From Tunturiibacter gelidiferens (lineage in GTDB: Bacteria > Acidobacteriota > Terriglobia > Terriglobales > Acidobacteriaceae): a DNA stretch of 64,000 nt. Both the position numbers and the translations under genes were made by a program. Below are positions 9,350 through 17,217 of this stretch, in pieces. Below the pieces are notes generated by a model, which saw only the letters and a list, made by a program, of their open reading frames with translations, did not search any database and was not told the origin of the DNA. The stretch lies in NCBI RefSeq assembly GCF_013410115.1, contig NZ_JACCCV010000001.1:310001-374000 (forward strand), read 5' to 3'. Every line of letters starts with the position of its first letter. Within the stretch, counting starts at the first letter, position 1.

Positions 9350-9364
9350 CGGGGACAGTCCCCG
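9350..9364. promoter_or_regulatory. TetR operator candidate 2
   Basis: Palindrome CGGGGACAGTCCCCG, differing from site 1 only in the two central bases. It sits in the divergent promoter region about 78 bp before the SDR start. Confidence 0.75.
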
Positions 9365-9441
9365 TTTTATAAGGCACCGGCCTGAATGTCAACTTGACGC
9401 GGGCTTGGTAGACTGCGCCACCAACAACAGGAGGAGTGACC

Positions 9442-10326
9442 ATGCGTCTATTCGTAACGGGTTCGACGGGATTCATTGGGACGGAGCTGGTGAAAGAGTT
9501 GATTGAGGTAGGGCACCAGGTGCGTGGACTTACCCGCAGCGATGCCGGCGTGGAGCAGTTGAAGGCTGTCGGTGCCGAGGTCCATCGCGGCGACTTCCAG
9601 GACCTCGACTGCCTGCGCCGCGGAGCCGAGGGGATGGATGCTGTGGTAAACCTGGCCTTCAACCACGACGACTTTTCGAAGTTTGCGCAGAATGCGAAGG
9701 ACGAGATCCAGGCGATTGAGGCCATGGGATCGGTCCTCGAACCAGGCAAGTTGCTGGTGATCACCTCCGGGGTCGGGCCCAGTGCACCGGGTCAGCTGCG
9801 CAAAGAGACTGATCCCCCGGCAGACTCGCCCGCGATGCCGCGCAGGCCGGAACAGGCGGCGCAGGCTGTGGCGGCAAGGGGTGTTCATGCGGCGATTGTG
9901 CGGCTACCGCAGGTGCATGACACGCGCAAGCAGGGGCTGGTGACGAGGTTGATTCAGATCGCTCGCGAGAAGGGTGTTTCGGCTTATGTGGGCGACGGCG
10001 CGAACCGCTGGGCCGCAGCTCCGCTAAAAGATGTTGCTCACCTGTATCGTCTGGCGGTCGAGAAGACGGGACCAGGCACGACGACGTATCACGCTTTGCA
10101 GGAAGAGGGCGTGTCGCTGCGGGATATCGCGGAGACGATCGGTAAGGGGCTGCAGGTGCCGGTGGTTTCGATCCCCGCTGAAAAGGCCGTCGAGCACTTC
10201 GGGATCTTCTTCGGGCACGCTGCAGCACAGAATATGCCGGGTTCAAGCGAGTGGACGCGCAAGACACTTGGCTGGGAGCCAACAGGGCCGGGGCTGATCG
10301 AGGATTTGACGAATAGGAAGTACTGA
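9442..10326 (+). CDS. NAD(P)-dependent SDR / epimerase-like oxidoreductase
   Basis: About 294 residues of the extended short-chain dehydrogenase (NAD-dependent epimerase) type. The nucleotide-binding motif is VTGSTGFIGTE at residues 6-16, with GDFQDLD and VNLAFNHDD following; the usual YxxxK catalytic pair is not obvious, which is common in atypical members. It is cytoplasmic. ATG 9442 follows a strong AGGAGG at about 9429-9434; a GTG two codons earlier overlaps that site. It is divergent from the TetR gene and probably its regulated target. Confidence 0.85.
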   Translation: MRLFVTGSTGFIGTELVKELIEVGHQVRGLTRSDAGVEQLKAVGAEVHRGDFQDLDCLRRGAEGMDAVVNLAFNHDDFSKFAQNAKDEIQAIEAMGSVLEPGKLLVITSGVGPSAPGQLRKETDPPADSPAMPRRPEQAAQAVAARGVHAAIVRLPQVHDTRKQGLVTRLIQIAREKGVSAYVGDGANRWAAAPLKDVAHLYRLAVEKTGPGTTTYHALQEEGVSLRDIAETIGKGLQVPVVSIPAEKAVEHFGIFFGHAAAQNMPGSSEWTRKTLGWEPTGPGLIEDLTNRKY

Positions 10327-10360
10327 CGATTCCGTTGGACGACTAAGACCGCCCAACGCC

Positions 10361-10387
10361 GAGGCCCCTGGGTCGTTCCGGGGCTTC
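10361..10387 (+). terminator. Probable intrinsic terminator of the SDR gene
   Basis: GAGGCCCC pairs with GGGGCTTC (one G-U) around an 11-nt loop, 35 bp after the SDR stop, followed by GTTCTGTTT. The T-run is interrupted, so termination may be partial. Confidence 0.5.
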
Positions 10388-10646
10388 GTTCTGTTTGCGA
10401 ATCGTGCCGATCGATGTGTGTTGCTCACGCGTTGGTCCTTGCAAGTCGGCTTCCAGGAAGTTACGGACTCGAAATCAGGAAGATGGCCCGAACTCCGAAA
10501 AAGGCGACTCTCCAACCTCCCGTTTTCACAGTCAAAATCTTCTGTCAAGCCCTCATCACATCTATCTCATTTATCGTCAATGAGATCCACCTTGCGCATG
10601 AGTTATGGCAAATCCGCTATCATTGAAAGACAGAGCAAAAAAGAAG

Positions 10647-10673
10647 GCCCCCGCGATCGTCATCCCCGGGGGC
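10647..10673 (+). terminator. Strong rho-independent terminator
   Basis: GCCCCCG (10647-10653) pairs with CGGGGGC (10667-10673), followed by TTTTT and preceded by an A-rich side that extends the stem. No coding gene ends nearby on the plus strand (the SDR gene ends 320 bp upstream), so it may end an unrecognised short RNA. Confidence 0.8.
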
Positions 10674-10703
10674 TTTTTCTATTTCTGCTCGAATTATCGA
10701 CGC

Positions 10704-10758
10704 TAACCCTTTTCGAAAGACGATTTTACCCGTAACCCCTTTGAATGGACGATTTTAC
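10704..10758. repeat. 29-bp imperfect tandem repeat
   Basis: Two copies of TAACCC-n(8-10)-GACGATTTTAC, at 10704-10729 and 10733-10758, lie in the 570-bp gap between the SDR and hpnI genes. The near-palindrome CCCGGGGGGTACCCCCGGG at about 10811-10829 follows and may end hpnI on the minus strand. No protein gene is evident in the gap. Confidence 0.5.
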
Positions 10759-10896
10759 AAAACGTCAAAAATGTTATGTCACTCATTCCAAAGATTTTAT
10801 TACGAAATACCCCGGGGGGTACCCCCGGGCACGGCATACTCAAACCTGATCTCGGTATCCATGATGCAATCCGGACACATCGACGTCGCCCACCGT

Positions 10897-12078
10897 TCAG
10901 AGGCTCACAGGAGGCACAGGCGTGATCCGTCCATCCCGCAGCGCGAACAACTCCCCGCGCCACACCACGGTATTTCCGGCAAAGCTCCAGGCCCAGAAGC
11001 CCAGCCCGAAGAAATCCCGCAGCGGCAGCAGCCACAGGTCGCGCAACACCTGCTCATCGCCCAGCACGCCCACTCCGACCGAAAGCGCCACCGCAACCCG
11101 CGCCAGCAGCACCACACTCAGCAGAGAAAAGCTCCAAAGTGCAAGCCCACTCGCAACGCAGGTCATCACCGCCCATGGCACCGCATACGTAATCCCCAGT
11201 CCGAGGTATCCCAGCTTGCGCGAATCCCGCGTCGATCTCGCCCAGCGCAGTTGATGGTCCTTGAACCCGCGGTAGTGATACTCCGGCACAGTCGTCTCCA
11301 CCACCTCATTCGCCAGCTCCACACGATACCCTGCCGCCGCGATGCGCGCGCCCATCTCGTAGTCGTCAGCCAGATACTCCGTCAGCGGCTCAAGACCCCC
11401 AGCCTTCGCCAGCACGCTCTTGCTGGTAGCAAGCGTCGATCCCAGCCCAAAGCGAATCCCGCCCTCCAGCTTGCGCGCCGTCAGCACACCCGGCAGAAAG
11501 TCCGTCGAAATACCCAACGCCTCCAGCCGCGACCACACCGTCAGGCCCCCGCCGCCCTCCGCAGTGCGGCCGATATAAGGAGCCGTCACCATGCCCACCT
11601 TCGCGTCGGAAAAACACTGCATCACCCGCGTCAGATACTGCGGAGAGACACGAATGTCGCTGTCGTTGATCAGCACATGCTCATACCGGGCCTCGCGCAG
11701 CATCTGCACCAAATTGCTCACCTTACCCGACGTACCCAGCCGCTCCCGGCACTCCACCAGGCGGATCGCACACGCAGGAAACTCAGCCTGCAGCCGCTCG
11801 ATCTCACCAACGGCCGGATCGTTCAGGCTGCTTACGCCGAAGACAATCTCGAAGTTGCCCGCGTACTGCTGCCGGCAGTGACTCACCAGCCCCGCATACA
11901 TCCGCTGGTCCACTCCCTTCACCGGCTTCAAGATCGTAACGTCGGGGGCGAAGCCAACATCGACCGCCTTTCGCCGCCAATAGTGTGCGAAGTCACGGGT
12001 ACCCCACAGCGCCAGCAGCAGATAGGCGAGCCCGGCAAGCGTCAACAGCGTCGTGATCGCCTCAATTGTGATGGCCAT
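10897..12078 (-). CDS. hpnI: HpnI-type hopanoid/ceramide glycosyltransferase (GT21-like)
   Basis: A 393-residue membrane glycosyltransferase. It has an N-terminal anchor, a GT2/GT21 core with VTILKPVKGVD, the NDSDIRV metal-binding motif, LADDYEMG, and the processive-type HQLRWAR (QxxRW) motif, then three to four C-terminal membrane spans. In the family, HpnI adds N-acetylglucosamine to bacteriohopanetetrol; the related enzyme is ceramide glucosyltransferase. Acidobacteria make bacteriohopanepolyols, so the HpnI reading is favoured. It is 66 bp from the permease gene on the same strand. Confidence 0.85.
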   Translation of the reverse strand: MAITIEAITTLLTLAGLAYLLLALWGTRDFAHYWRRKAVDVGFAPDVTILKPVKGVDQRMYAGLVSHCRQQYAGNFEIVFGVSSLNDPAVGEIERLQAEFPACAIRLVECRERLGTSGKVSNLVQMLREARYEHVLINDSDIRVSPQYLTRVMQCFSDAKVGMVTAPYIGRTAEGGGGLTVWSRLEALGISTDFLPGVLTARKLEGGIRFGLGSTLATSKSVLAKAGGLEPLTEYLADDYEMGARIAAAGYRVELANEVVETTVPEYHYRGFKDHQLRWARSTRDSRKLGYLGLGITYAVPWAVMTCVASGLALWSFSLLSVVLLARVAVALSVGVGVLGDEQVLRDLWLLPLRDFFGLGFWAWSFAGNTVVWRGELFALRDGRITPVPPVSL

Positions 12079-12144
12079 CTCAGTAGTCTACCGAACCTAC
12101 TCACACCGAATCACCACCCGCTATTCCGAGATCGGTCACCTACA

Positions 12145-13395
12145 CTACTCATAACGCAAAGCCTCGATCGGATTCAGATTCGCCGCCTTCCACGCCGGAT
12201 AAATGCCGAAGAGAAGTCCGATTCCGCACGAGCAGCCGAAGGCCAGGGCAACCCACAGCGCCGACAGCATCGACGGAAAGAAGAGGTGTAGCACGAGAGC
12301 GATCGCACTGCCGATGAGCACGCCAATGACGCCGCCGACAGCGCAGAGCGTAATGGCCTCCAGGGTGAACTGCGCGAGGATGGTTTGCTTGCTCGCACCG
12401 ATCGCCTTGCGCACCCCGATCTCCCGCGTTCGCTCCGTCACGCTGACCAGCATAATATTCATCACGCCGACGCCTCCCACCAGCAACGCCACGCTGGAGA
12501 GCGCAAACAGCAGTAAAAACAGGCCACCTGTGATCGTGGTCCATAGACGAGTCAGCGAATCGGTTCCAAAGATCGCGAAGTTGTCCGGCGCCTCGTTCTT
12601 CACCTTCCGCCTGCGCCGTAACAGCTCCTCCAGCTCATCCTGCACCAGCGTCTTGTTCTTCTGGTCATCAAACTTCAGGCTGATCCAGTAATCCAGTATC
12701 TCCGGGTGGATCTTGTGGAACGTAGTCACGGGGAAGAACGCCTTGTTGTCCTCCGGGTTCTTGCCTCCCCCAAACGCCTGTTTCTGTTTGTCCATTACCC
12801 CCACAACGGTAAATGTCATGCCCGCGATGGTCACATCCTCGCCCACCGGATTCGTCGCGCCGAACAGCCCGTCCGCCGTATCGATCCCCAGCACGACAAC
12901 GTTCGCTGCCCGCTCCACGTCGCTCTCGTTGAAGAAGCGGCCATCCTTCAAGTCGAGCTCATACACATCCTTCACGCTCGCCGTGTCACCCTCCAAGGTC
13001 GTCCCCTCCATGATCTTGGTGCCGTATCTCACCGCGACCGTGCCCTCCACACCGCTCTTGTCCCGATATTGCAATCCCGGCGTCACCGCCACAACATGCG
13101 GCAGCTCCTTCATCGCCATCGCGTCCTCGTAGGTCAATTGCTTCCTCGTCAGCATCTCGGTCGTTGGCCGCACCCCGATCACCGGAAACCGGAAGACCCA
13201 GATCACATTCGTCCCCAGCGACTCCACCAGGCCAGACACACTCGAGTTCAATCCGTTAATCACCGACGAGATGATAATCACCGTCATCACGCCAATCACA
13301 ATCCCCAGAATCGTCAGTCCGCTGCGCAGCTTGTTCGCCCGCAGCGTATCCAGAGCCATCACTACCGTTTCTTTCGTATCGGCGATCCGCATCAA
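12145..13395 (-). CDS. MacB-like ABC transporter permease (FtsX domain), second of a pair
   Basis: A 416-residue permease with the MacB topology: TM1 after MALDTLRANKLRSGLTILGIVIGV, a large periplasmic MacB_PCD domain (about 50-280), then three C-terminal TMs with the FtsX signature SVTERTREIGVRKAIGAS. Type VII (MacB/LolCDE-like) systems drive lipoprotein or toxin movement across the envelope using an ATPase. No ATPase gene is adjacent. It lies 37 bp downstream of a paralogue, so the two probably pair as a heterodimer. Confidence 0.9.
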   Translation of the reverse strand: MMRIADTKETVVMALDTLRANKLRSGLTILGIVIGVMTVIIISSVINGLNSSVSGLVESLGTNVIWVFRFPVIGVRPTTEMLTRKQLTYEDAMAMKELPHVVAVTPGLQYRDKSGVEGTVAVRYGTKIMEGTTLEGDTASVKDVYELDLKDGRFFNESDVERAANVVVLGIDTADGLFGATNPVGEDVTIAGMTFTVVGVMDKQKQAFGGGKNPEDNKAFFPVTTFHKIHPEILDYWISLKFDDQKNKTLVQDELEELLRRRRKVKNEAPDNFAIFGTDSLTRLWTTITGGLFLLLFALSSVALLVGGVGVMNIMLVSVTERTREIGVRKAIGASKQTILAQFTLEAITLCAVGGVIGVLIGSAIALVLHLFFPSMLSALWVALAFGCSCGIGLLFGIYPAWKAANLNPIEALRYE

Positions 13396-13432
13396 TGACC
13401 TCCCTGCCCTCTGTCTCTGCCCAGCCCGTGCT

Positions 13433-14656
13433 TCACTCCGATCTCAGCGCCACGATCGGATCCAGTTGCGCGGCCTTTCGCGCCGGATAGACACCGAAGA
13501 AGATTCCCGTACCGGTGGCCATCACCAGCCCGGCAATGACGCTCCACAGCGCAATCGTCGAAGGAAATCCTGCCAGGATCGTAATCACCTGCGCCACCAG
13601 GATTCCCCCGATCACGCCGAAGACTCCGCCCACCAGCGCCATCGTCCCGGACTCGATCAAAAACTGCATCAGGATGTCCTTTGGACGCGCGCCCAGAGCC
13701 TTGCGGATACCGATCTCGCGCGTCCGCTCAGTCACGCTCACCAGCATGATGTTCATAATGACGATGCCGCCGACGACCAGCGAGATCAGCGCCACCGCCC
13801 CGGCCACCGCCCCAAACGACCGCGTCACGATGCTGAAGAATCCCACCAGCGTATTGTTCGTATCCAGCTCAAACGAATCCTCGGAGCCTGGAGCGTCATG
13901 CCGGCTCGATCGCACCAGAACCCTCACCTCGTCCGCCGCCGTCTCCAGCACCGGTCCAGCCTCGCCCGCCTTCACATAAATCGTCAGCGTCTTCGCCGTC
14001 CCATAGCTCTTCTGAAACGCCGTCAGCGGCACGGCGACCCAGTTGTCCTGGCTAGCACCAAACGTGCTCCCCTGTTTCTCGCTGATCCCAATCACCGTGT
14101 ACGGAGTGCCGTCGACCCGCAACTCTTGTCCCAGCGGATCCACTCCCACAAAAAGATGGTCCTCAATATCGGTCCCGATGATCGCCACATGCGAGGCATG
14201 CTCCTGGTCTGCCTCCGTGAACCCGCGCCCCTGCATGATGTTCAGGTTCTGCAGCGAAGGCATCTGCCACGTATATCCCCGGATGTTCGTATCGGTCGTG
14301 GACTCCGTACCCCGCACGATCTTCCCCGTCACGGCCTGCTGCGCGCCAATCCCGATGCAGTGCCTGCAGTTCGCCGCCACATACTGAAAGTCCGGGTAGA
14401 GGATGTTCTTGCGCTTCTGATACCGCTGATAGTCCTCAGGGCTGGTGATGATCTGGGGCATCTTCGAGACGGTGAAGACATCTGCGCCGTAGCTGGCGAA
14501 CTTTGTGGTGACGTAGGTGTTTGCGCCGTTGACCAGCGTCACCACCGCGATCACACTGGCTACGCCGATGACGACGCCGAGCAGGGTCAGGACGGAGCGG
14601 AGCTTGTTAGCCCAGAGCGACTGCAGCGCGATCTTTACGGCCTCTTTGAATTCCAT
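13433..14656 (-). CDS. MacB-like ABC transporter permease (FtsX domain), first of a pair
   Basis: About 407 residues with the same plan as its downstream paralogue: N-terminal FKEAVKIALQSLWANKLRSVLTLLGVVIGV, periplasmic MacB_PCD domain, and a C-terminal FtsX domain with SVTERTREIGIRKALGARPKD. The start is placed at ATG 14654-14656 (MEFKEAV), because the residues before it (to 14770) are polar and not part of the family and would run into the rnpB promoter region. The missing ATPase suggests it is encoded elsewhere. Confidence 0.9.
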   Translation of the reverse strand: MEFKEAVKIALQSLWANKLRSVLTLLGVVIGVASVIAVVTLVNGANTYVTTKFASYGADVFTVSKMPQIITSPEDYQRYQKRKNILYPDFQYVAANCRHCIGIGAQQAVTGKIVRGTESTTDTNIRGYTWQMPSLQNLNIMQGRGFTEADQEHASHVAIIGTDIEDHLFVGVDPLGQELRVDGTPYTVIGISEKQGSTFGASQDNWVAVPLTAFQKSYGTAKTLTIYVKAGEAGPVLETAADEVRVLVRSSRHDAPGSEDSFELDTNNTLVGFFSIVTRSFGAVAGAVALISLVVGGIVIMNIMLVSVTERTREIGIRKALGARPKDILMQFLIESGTMALVGGVFGVIGGILVAQVITILAGFPSTIALWSVIAGLVMATGTGIFFGVYPARKAAQLDPIVALRSE

Positions 14657-14778
14657 TGCCTTGTCTACCTTGGGTACGCTTGAGACTACCAGCCAGAGGC
14701 CTCCAAAGCGAGACTTGCCTTGCTCTCTAATACGCAGCTGGACGGGTTTTGTTCGCTGCGTGGGATACACTTATAGCT

Positions 14779-15249
14779 GCAGGCGGCTGGATGATCGCTG
14801 CCGCCTTCACCGCAAGGTGTTTGGCGGGGGAGGAAAGTCCGAACTCCGCAGGGCAGTGTGCCGGATAACGTCCGGGACGGAGGTTTCAAGACCTCTGGAC
14901 GGCAAGTGCAACAGAGAACGAACCGCCTCCGGTTGGTGATTTATTTCGGTAAATCCGCAAGCGGCCTGGGGTAAGGGTGAAAAGGTGCGGTAAGAGCGCA
15001 CCGCGCGGCCAGTAATGGACGCGGCAGGGTAAACCCCACACGGAGCAAGACCAAATAGGCAGGGATCTTGCCGCTTCTCTTCAGGCGGCAGGAGCGTATC
15101 GGCCCGATGCGCCCAGGCGGAGAGACTCGAAATGGCGGTGACGCCGTCCAGAGAGCCGGAACTTGCGGGTAGGTTGCTAAAGCGCCGCAGTAATGCGTCG
15201 CGTAGAGGAATGATCGTCTAAAACAGAATTCGGCTTACGGGCCGTCTGC
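14779..15249 (+). ncRNA. rnpB: RNase P RNA, bacterial class A
   Basis: The catalytic RNA that trims tRNA 5' ends. Conserved blocks appear in order: GAGGAAAGTCCGAACTCC with CAGGGCAGTGTGCCGG (P4 5' side), AAGTGCAACAGAGAACG, GGTAAGGGTGAAAAGGTGCGGTAAGAGC, GTAAACCCCACACGGAGC followed by AAGACCAAATAG, then GGTAGGTTGCTAAAGC and the 3' block TAGAGGAATGATC, AACAGAATTCGGCTTA. The P1 helix can form between GCAGGCGG (14779-14786) and CCGTCTGC (15242-15249), which sets the ends. It is divergent from the permease pair. Confidence 0.95.
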
Positions 15250-15257
15250 GAACTTAT

Positions 15258-15289
15258 GGCCTCGAAATCGCTCAAACGGTTTCGAGGCC
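15258..15289 (+). terminator. rnpB terminator hairpin
   Basis: GGCCTCGAAA (15258-15267) pairs perfectly with TTTCGAGGCC (15280-15289), nine bases after the RNase P RNA. T-rich sequence follows after a short gap. Confidence 0.65.
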
Positions 15290-15370
15290 GTCTGATTTTC
15301 GGTGGGGATTTTTTTTGCTTGTGGTGGAGGGTGCTTTTTGCTGGGGTTTCTGCAAATTGTGGATGCAAAA

Positions 15371-15420
15371 CGTGGTGTTTTGGATGGTGAAACGTGGTGT
15401 GGTTGTGGTGTTTTGCGTGG
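15371..15420. repeat. GT-rich tract with CGTGGTGTTTTG motifs
   Basis: The motif CGTGGTGTTTTG occurs at 15371-15382, with near copies at about 15392 and 15404. The same 12-mer occurs twice more near 46.05 and 46.11 kb. All are intergenic. Confidence 0.5.
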
Positions 15421-15561
15421 CTGTAGATGCAGGTTTTTTGAGCTGCGAAAAATGTGACATGTTTTTGAGATTTATTTTTGAGGTCGTGGCGGACACGGGC
15501 GAAATGCGGGGGGGGTCTCTCCACTGCACGACAGACGGTGAGACTGTCTGTCGCTTCGGTC

Positions 15562-15862
15562 GAGATGACGAGGTTCAGGGCGGTGACGAGGTTCAGGGTG
15601 ACGAGGTTCTGGGCGGCGACGGTTCTGGGCGGTGACGAGGTTCAGGGCAGCGACCGGTTCAGGGCAGCGCCGGTCCAGGGCAGCGACCGGGTCCAGGGCG
15701 GCGACGGGGTTCAGGGCAGCGCCGGTCCAGGGCAGCGACCGGGTCCAGGGCGGCGACGGGGTTCTCGGCGGTGACAAGGCTCAGGGTGAGGAGTTTCTGG
15801 CGACGAGGTTCAGGGCGGTGGAAGGTTCAGGCGCGCGACGAGGTTCAGGGCGGTGACGGGGC
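15562..15862. repeat. GC-rich minisatellite (GACGAGGTTCAGGGCGG units)
   Basis: About 300 bp of degenerate tandem units of 15-18 bp with consensus near CGACGGGGTTCAGGGCGG. A composite block of about 50 bp (GCAGCGCCGGTCCAGGGC and the following unit series) occurs twice in succession at about 15664 and 15715. Open frames here are low-complexity repeats of Pro, Glu, Leu and Arg and are not believed to be genes. The array runs up to the ruvA stop codon. Confidence 0.85.
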
Positions 15863-16461
15863 TAACGGATGGCGGCCATGGCGGCGCGGAAGAGGCTTTC
15901 GAAGTCGTGGGAGGCAGCGGGATCTTTGGCGACGGCGGTTTCGATGGCTTTCTGGGCGACGGGGCGGGGGTAGCCGAGGTTGACAAGGGCGGAGAGGGCA
16001 TCGTCGCCGGCGGGGCCGTGATGAGGGCCTCCCGTGGTGGTGGGGATGGCGACGGCGAGGTCGTCGAGCTTGTCTTTGAGCTCGAGGACAACTCGCTCGG
16101 CGGTCTTTTTGCCGATGCCTGGGATGCGGGTGAGGGTGGCGTGGTCGCCGGAGCGGATGGCGGTGATCAGGCGGCTGCCGTCGATGCCGCTGAGGACGGT
16201 GATGGCCAGCTTTGGGCCGATGCCGGAGATGGTGAGGAGCTTTTCGAAGAGACGCTTCTCCTGAGTTTCGGAGAAGCCGAAGAGCGCGATCTGGTCTTCA
16301 CGGACGTGGGTGTGGATGTGCAGAGTCGCTTCTGCGCCTTCGTTGGGAAGAGCGGAGAAGGTAGTGACGCTGATGGTGACGTCGTAGCCCACACCAGCAC
16401 ACTCGAGGATGGCCTGATTGGGAGTTTTTGCGAGGAGGCGTCCGCGGAGGTGAGCGATCAT
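15862..16461 (-). CDS. ruvA: Holliday junction branch-migration protein RuvA
   Basis: A 199-residue DNA-binding subunit of the RuvAB motor, which recognises four-way junctions and loads RuvB helicase. The N-terminal OB domain starts MIAHLRGRLLAKTPNQAILECAGVGYDV; tandem HhH motifs follow in LLTISGIGPKLAITVLSG and LTRIPGIGKKTAERVVLELKDKL; the C-terminal domain III (ALSALVNLGYPRPVAQKAIE) binds RuvB. The start is ATG 16459-16461, although the frame is open much further upstream. No ruvB or ruvC is adjacent. Its stop abuts the minisatellite. Confidence 0.95.
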   Translation of the reverse strand: MIAHLRGRLLAKTPNQAILECAGVGYDVTISVTTFSALPNEGAEATLHIHTHVREDQIALFGFSETQEKRLFEKLLTISGIGPKLAITVLSGIDGSRLITAIRSGDHATLTRIPGIGKKTAERVVLELKDKLDDLAVAIPTTTGGPHHGPAGDDALSALVNLGYPRPVAQKAIETAVAKDPAASHDFESLFRAAMAAIR

Positions 16462-16521
16462 GCTTCTGGTGATTGTAGCGTGTTGGGCGCTCCGCTCCGG
16501 CAAGACGAGGGGTGCATTAAG

Positions 16522-17181
16522 ATGTGCCCTATGAGGACTTCCTTTCTTGTGCGGCTTGCTGGGGTTTGTCTGCCAATGATGAGTTGGCTGGCTGTTTGTT
16601 CGTCTGCGTGTGCGCAGGAGAGGAGTGAGCCGGGGAAGTTCGATTTTTATCTTATGAACCTTTCGTGGGGGCCTGAGTTCTGTTCGGTGCCCGGGGCAGG
16701 TCCGGAGTGTAAGGCGACTCGTGGATTTGTGTTGCACGGTTTGTGGCCACAGAACTACGACGGATCGTATCCGGTGAACTGCGCGGAGCGACCGGGACCT
16801 TTGCAGCCGGAACGGAATCTGGATATCACTCCTGACCTGCCGCTGCTGGAGCATGAGTGGAGTAAGCACGGCACCTGCACCACAATGTCGCCAGAGGAGT
16901 TCTTCGGGCTGGAACGTCAGGCGTTTCATTCGGTGAGGATTCCAAAGAAGCTGCGGAAGCTGAAGCATGAGGAGCCGATGAGGCCGAAGGATATTGTCGA
17001 TCTGTTTGCGAAGGCGAATCCCTCGTTCCCGCAAGAAAGTGTGGTTGTGAGTTGCGCAGATCATCGGTTGACCGCGGTTGAGGTTTGTCTGGCGAAGGAT
17101 GGCTTGATGCCTATATCTTGTCAGGGCTTGCGGGAGTGCGATGCGGATGCATTCCGCGTCGTGGCTCCGCCACTGAAGTAA
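16522..17181 (+). CDS. Secreted ribonuclease T2
   Basis: About 219 residues with a signal peptide (hydrophobic run to about SSACAQE), so periplasmic or secreted. Both catalytic signatures are present: CAS1 in GFVLHGLWPQ and CAS2 in HEWSKHGTC, giving the two histidines, Glu and Lys needed to cut RNA through a 2',3'-cyclic phosphate. Cysteines are spaced as in the family. ATG 16522 is favoured by GAGGGG at 16507-16512; ATG 16531 is an alternative. It is divergent from ruvA and separated by 60 bp. Confidence 0.93.
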   Translation: MCPMRTSFLVRLAGVCLPMMSWLAVCSSACAQERSEPGKFDFYLMNLSWGPEFCSVPGAGPECKATRGFVLHGLWPQNYDGSYPVNCAERPGPLQPERNLDITPDLPLLEHEWSKHGTCTTMSPEEFFGLERQAFHSVRIPKKLRKLKHEEPMRPKDIVDLFAKANPSFPQESVVVSCADHRLTAVEVCLAKDGLMPISCQGLRECDADAFRVVAPPLK

Positions 17182-17217
17182 GCGCGTGTGCGGTACGAAG
17201 AAGGTAGGATTCTGGTT

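Noticed and set aside
10741..12291. 516-codon plus-strand frame opposite hpnI
   Set aside because: Shadow of hpnI; Arg/His/Pro-rich, no ribosome site or motifs.
14700..14800. Replication-origin-like switch in strand composition
   Set aside because: The plus strand looks C-rich to the left and G-rich to the right, but the pattern flips repeatedly (7.2-10.3 kb and 34-40 kb), so it is a mosaic, not a single switch; no dnaA boxes cluster.
15472..15777. Minus-strand ORF in the minisatellite
   Set aside because: It translates the repeat as Pro/Leu/Glu/Arg periodic sequence; no evidence of coding.
15562..15862. Possible CRISPR array
   Set aside because: Units are contiguous and degenerate without unique spacers, and no cas genes are near.
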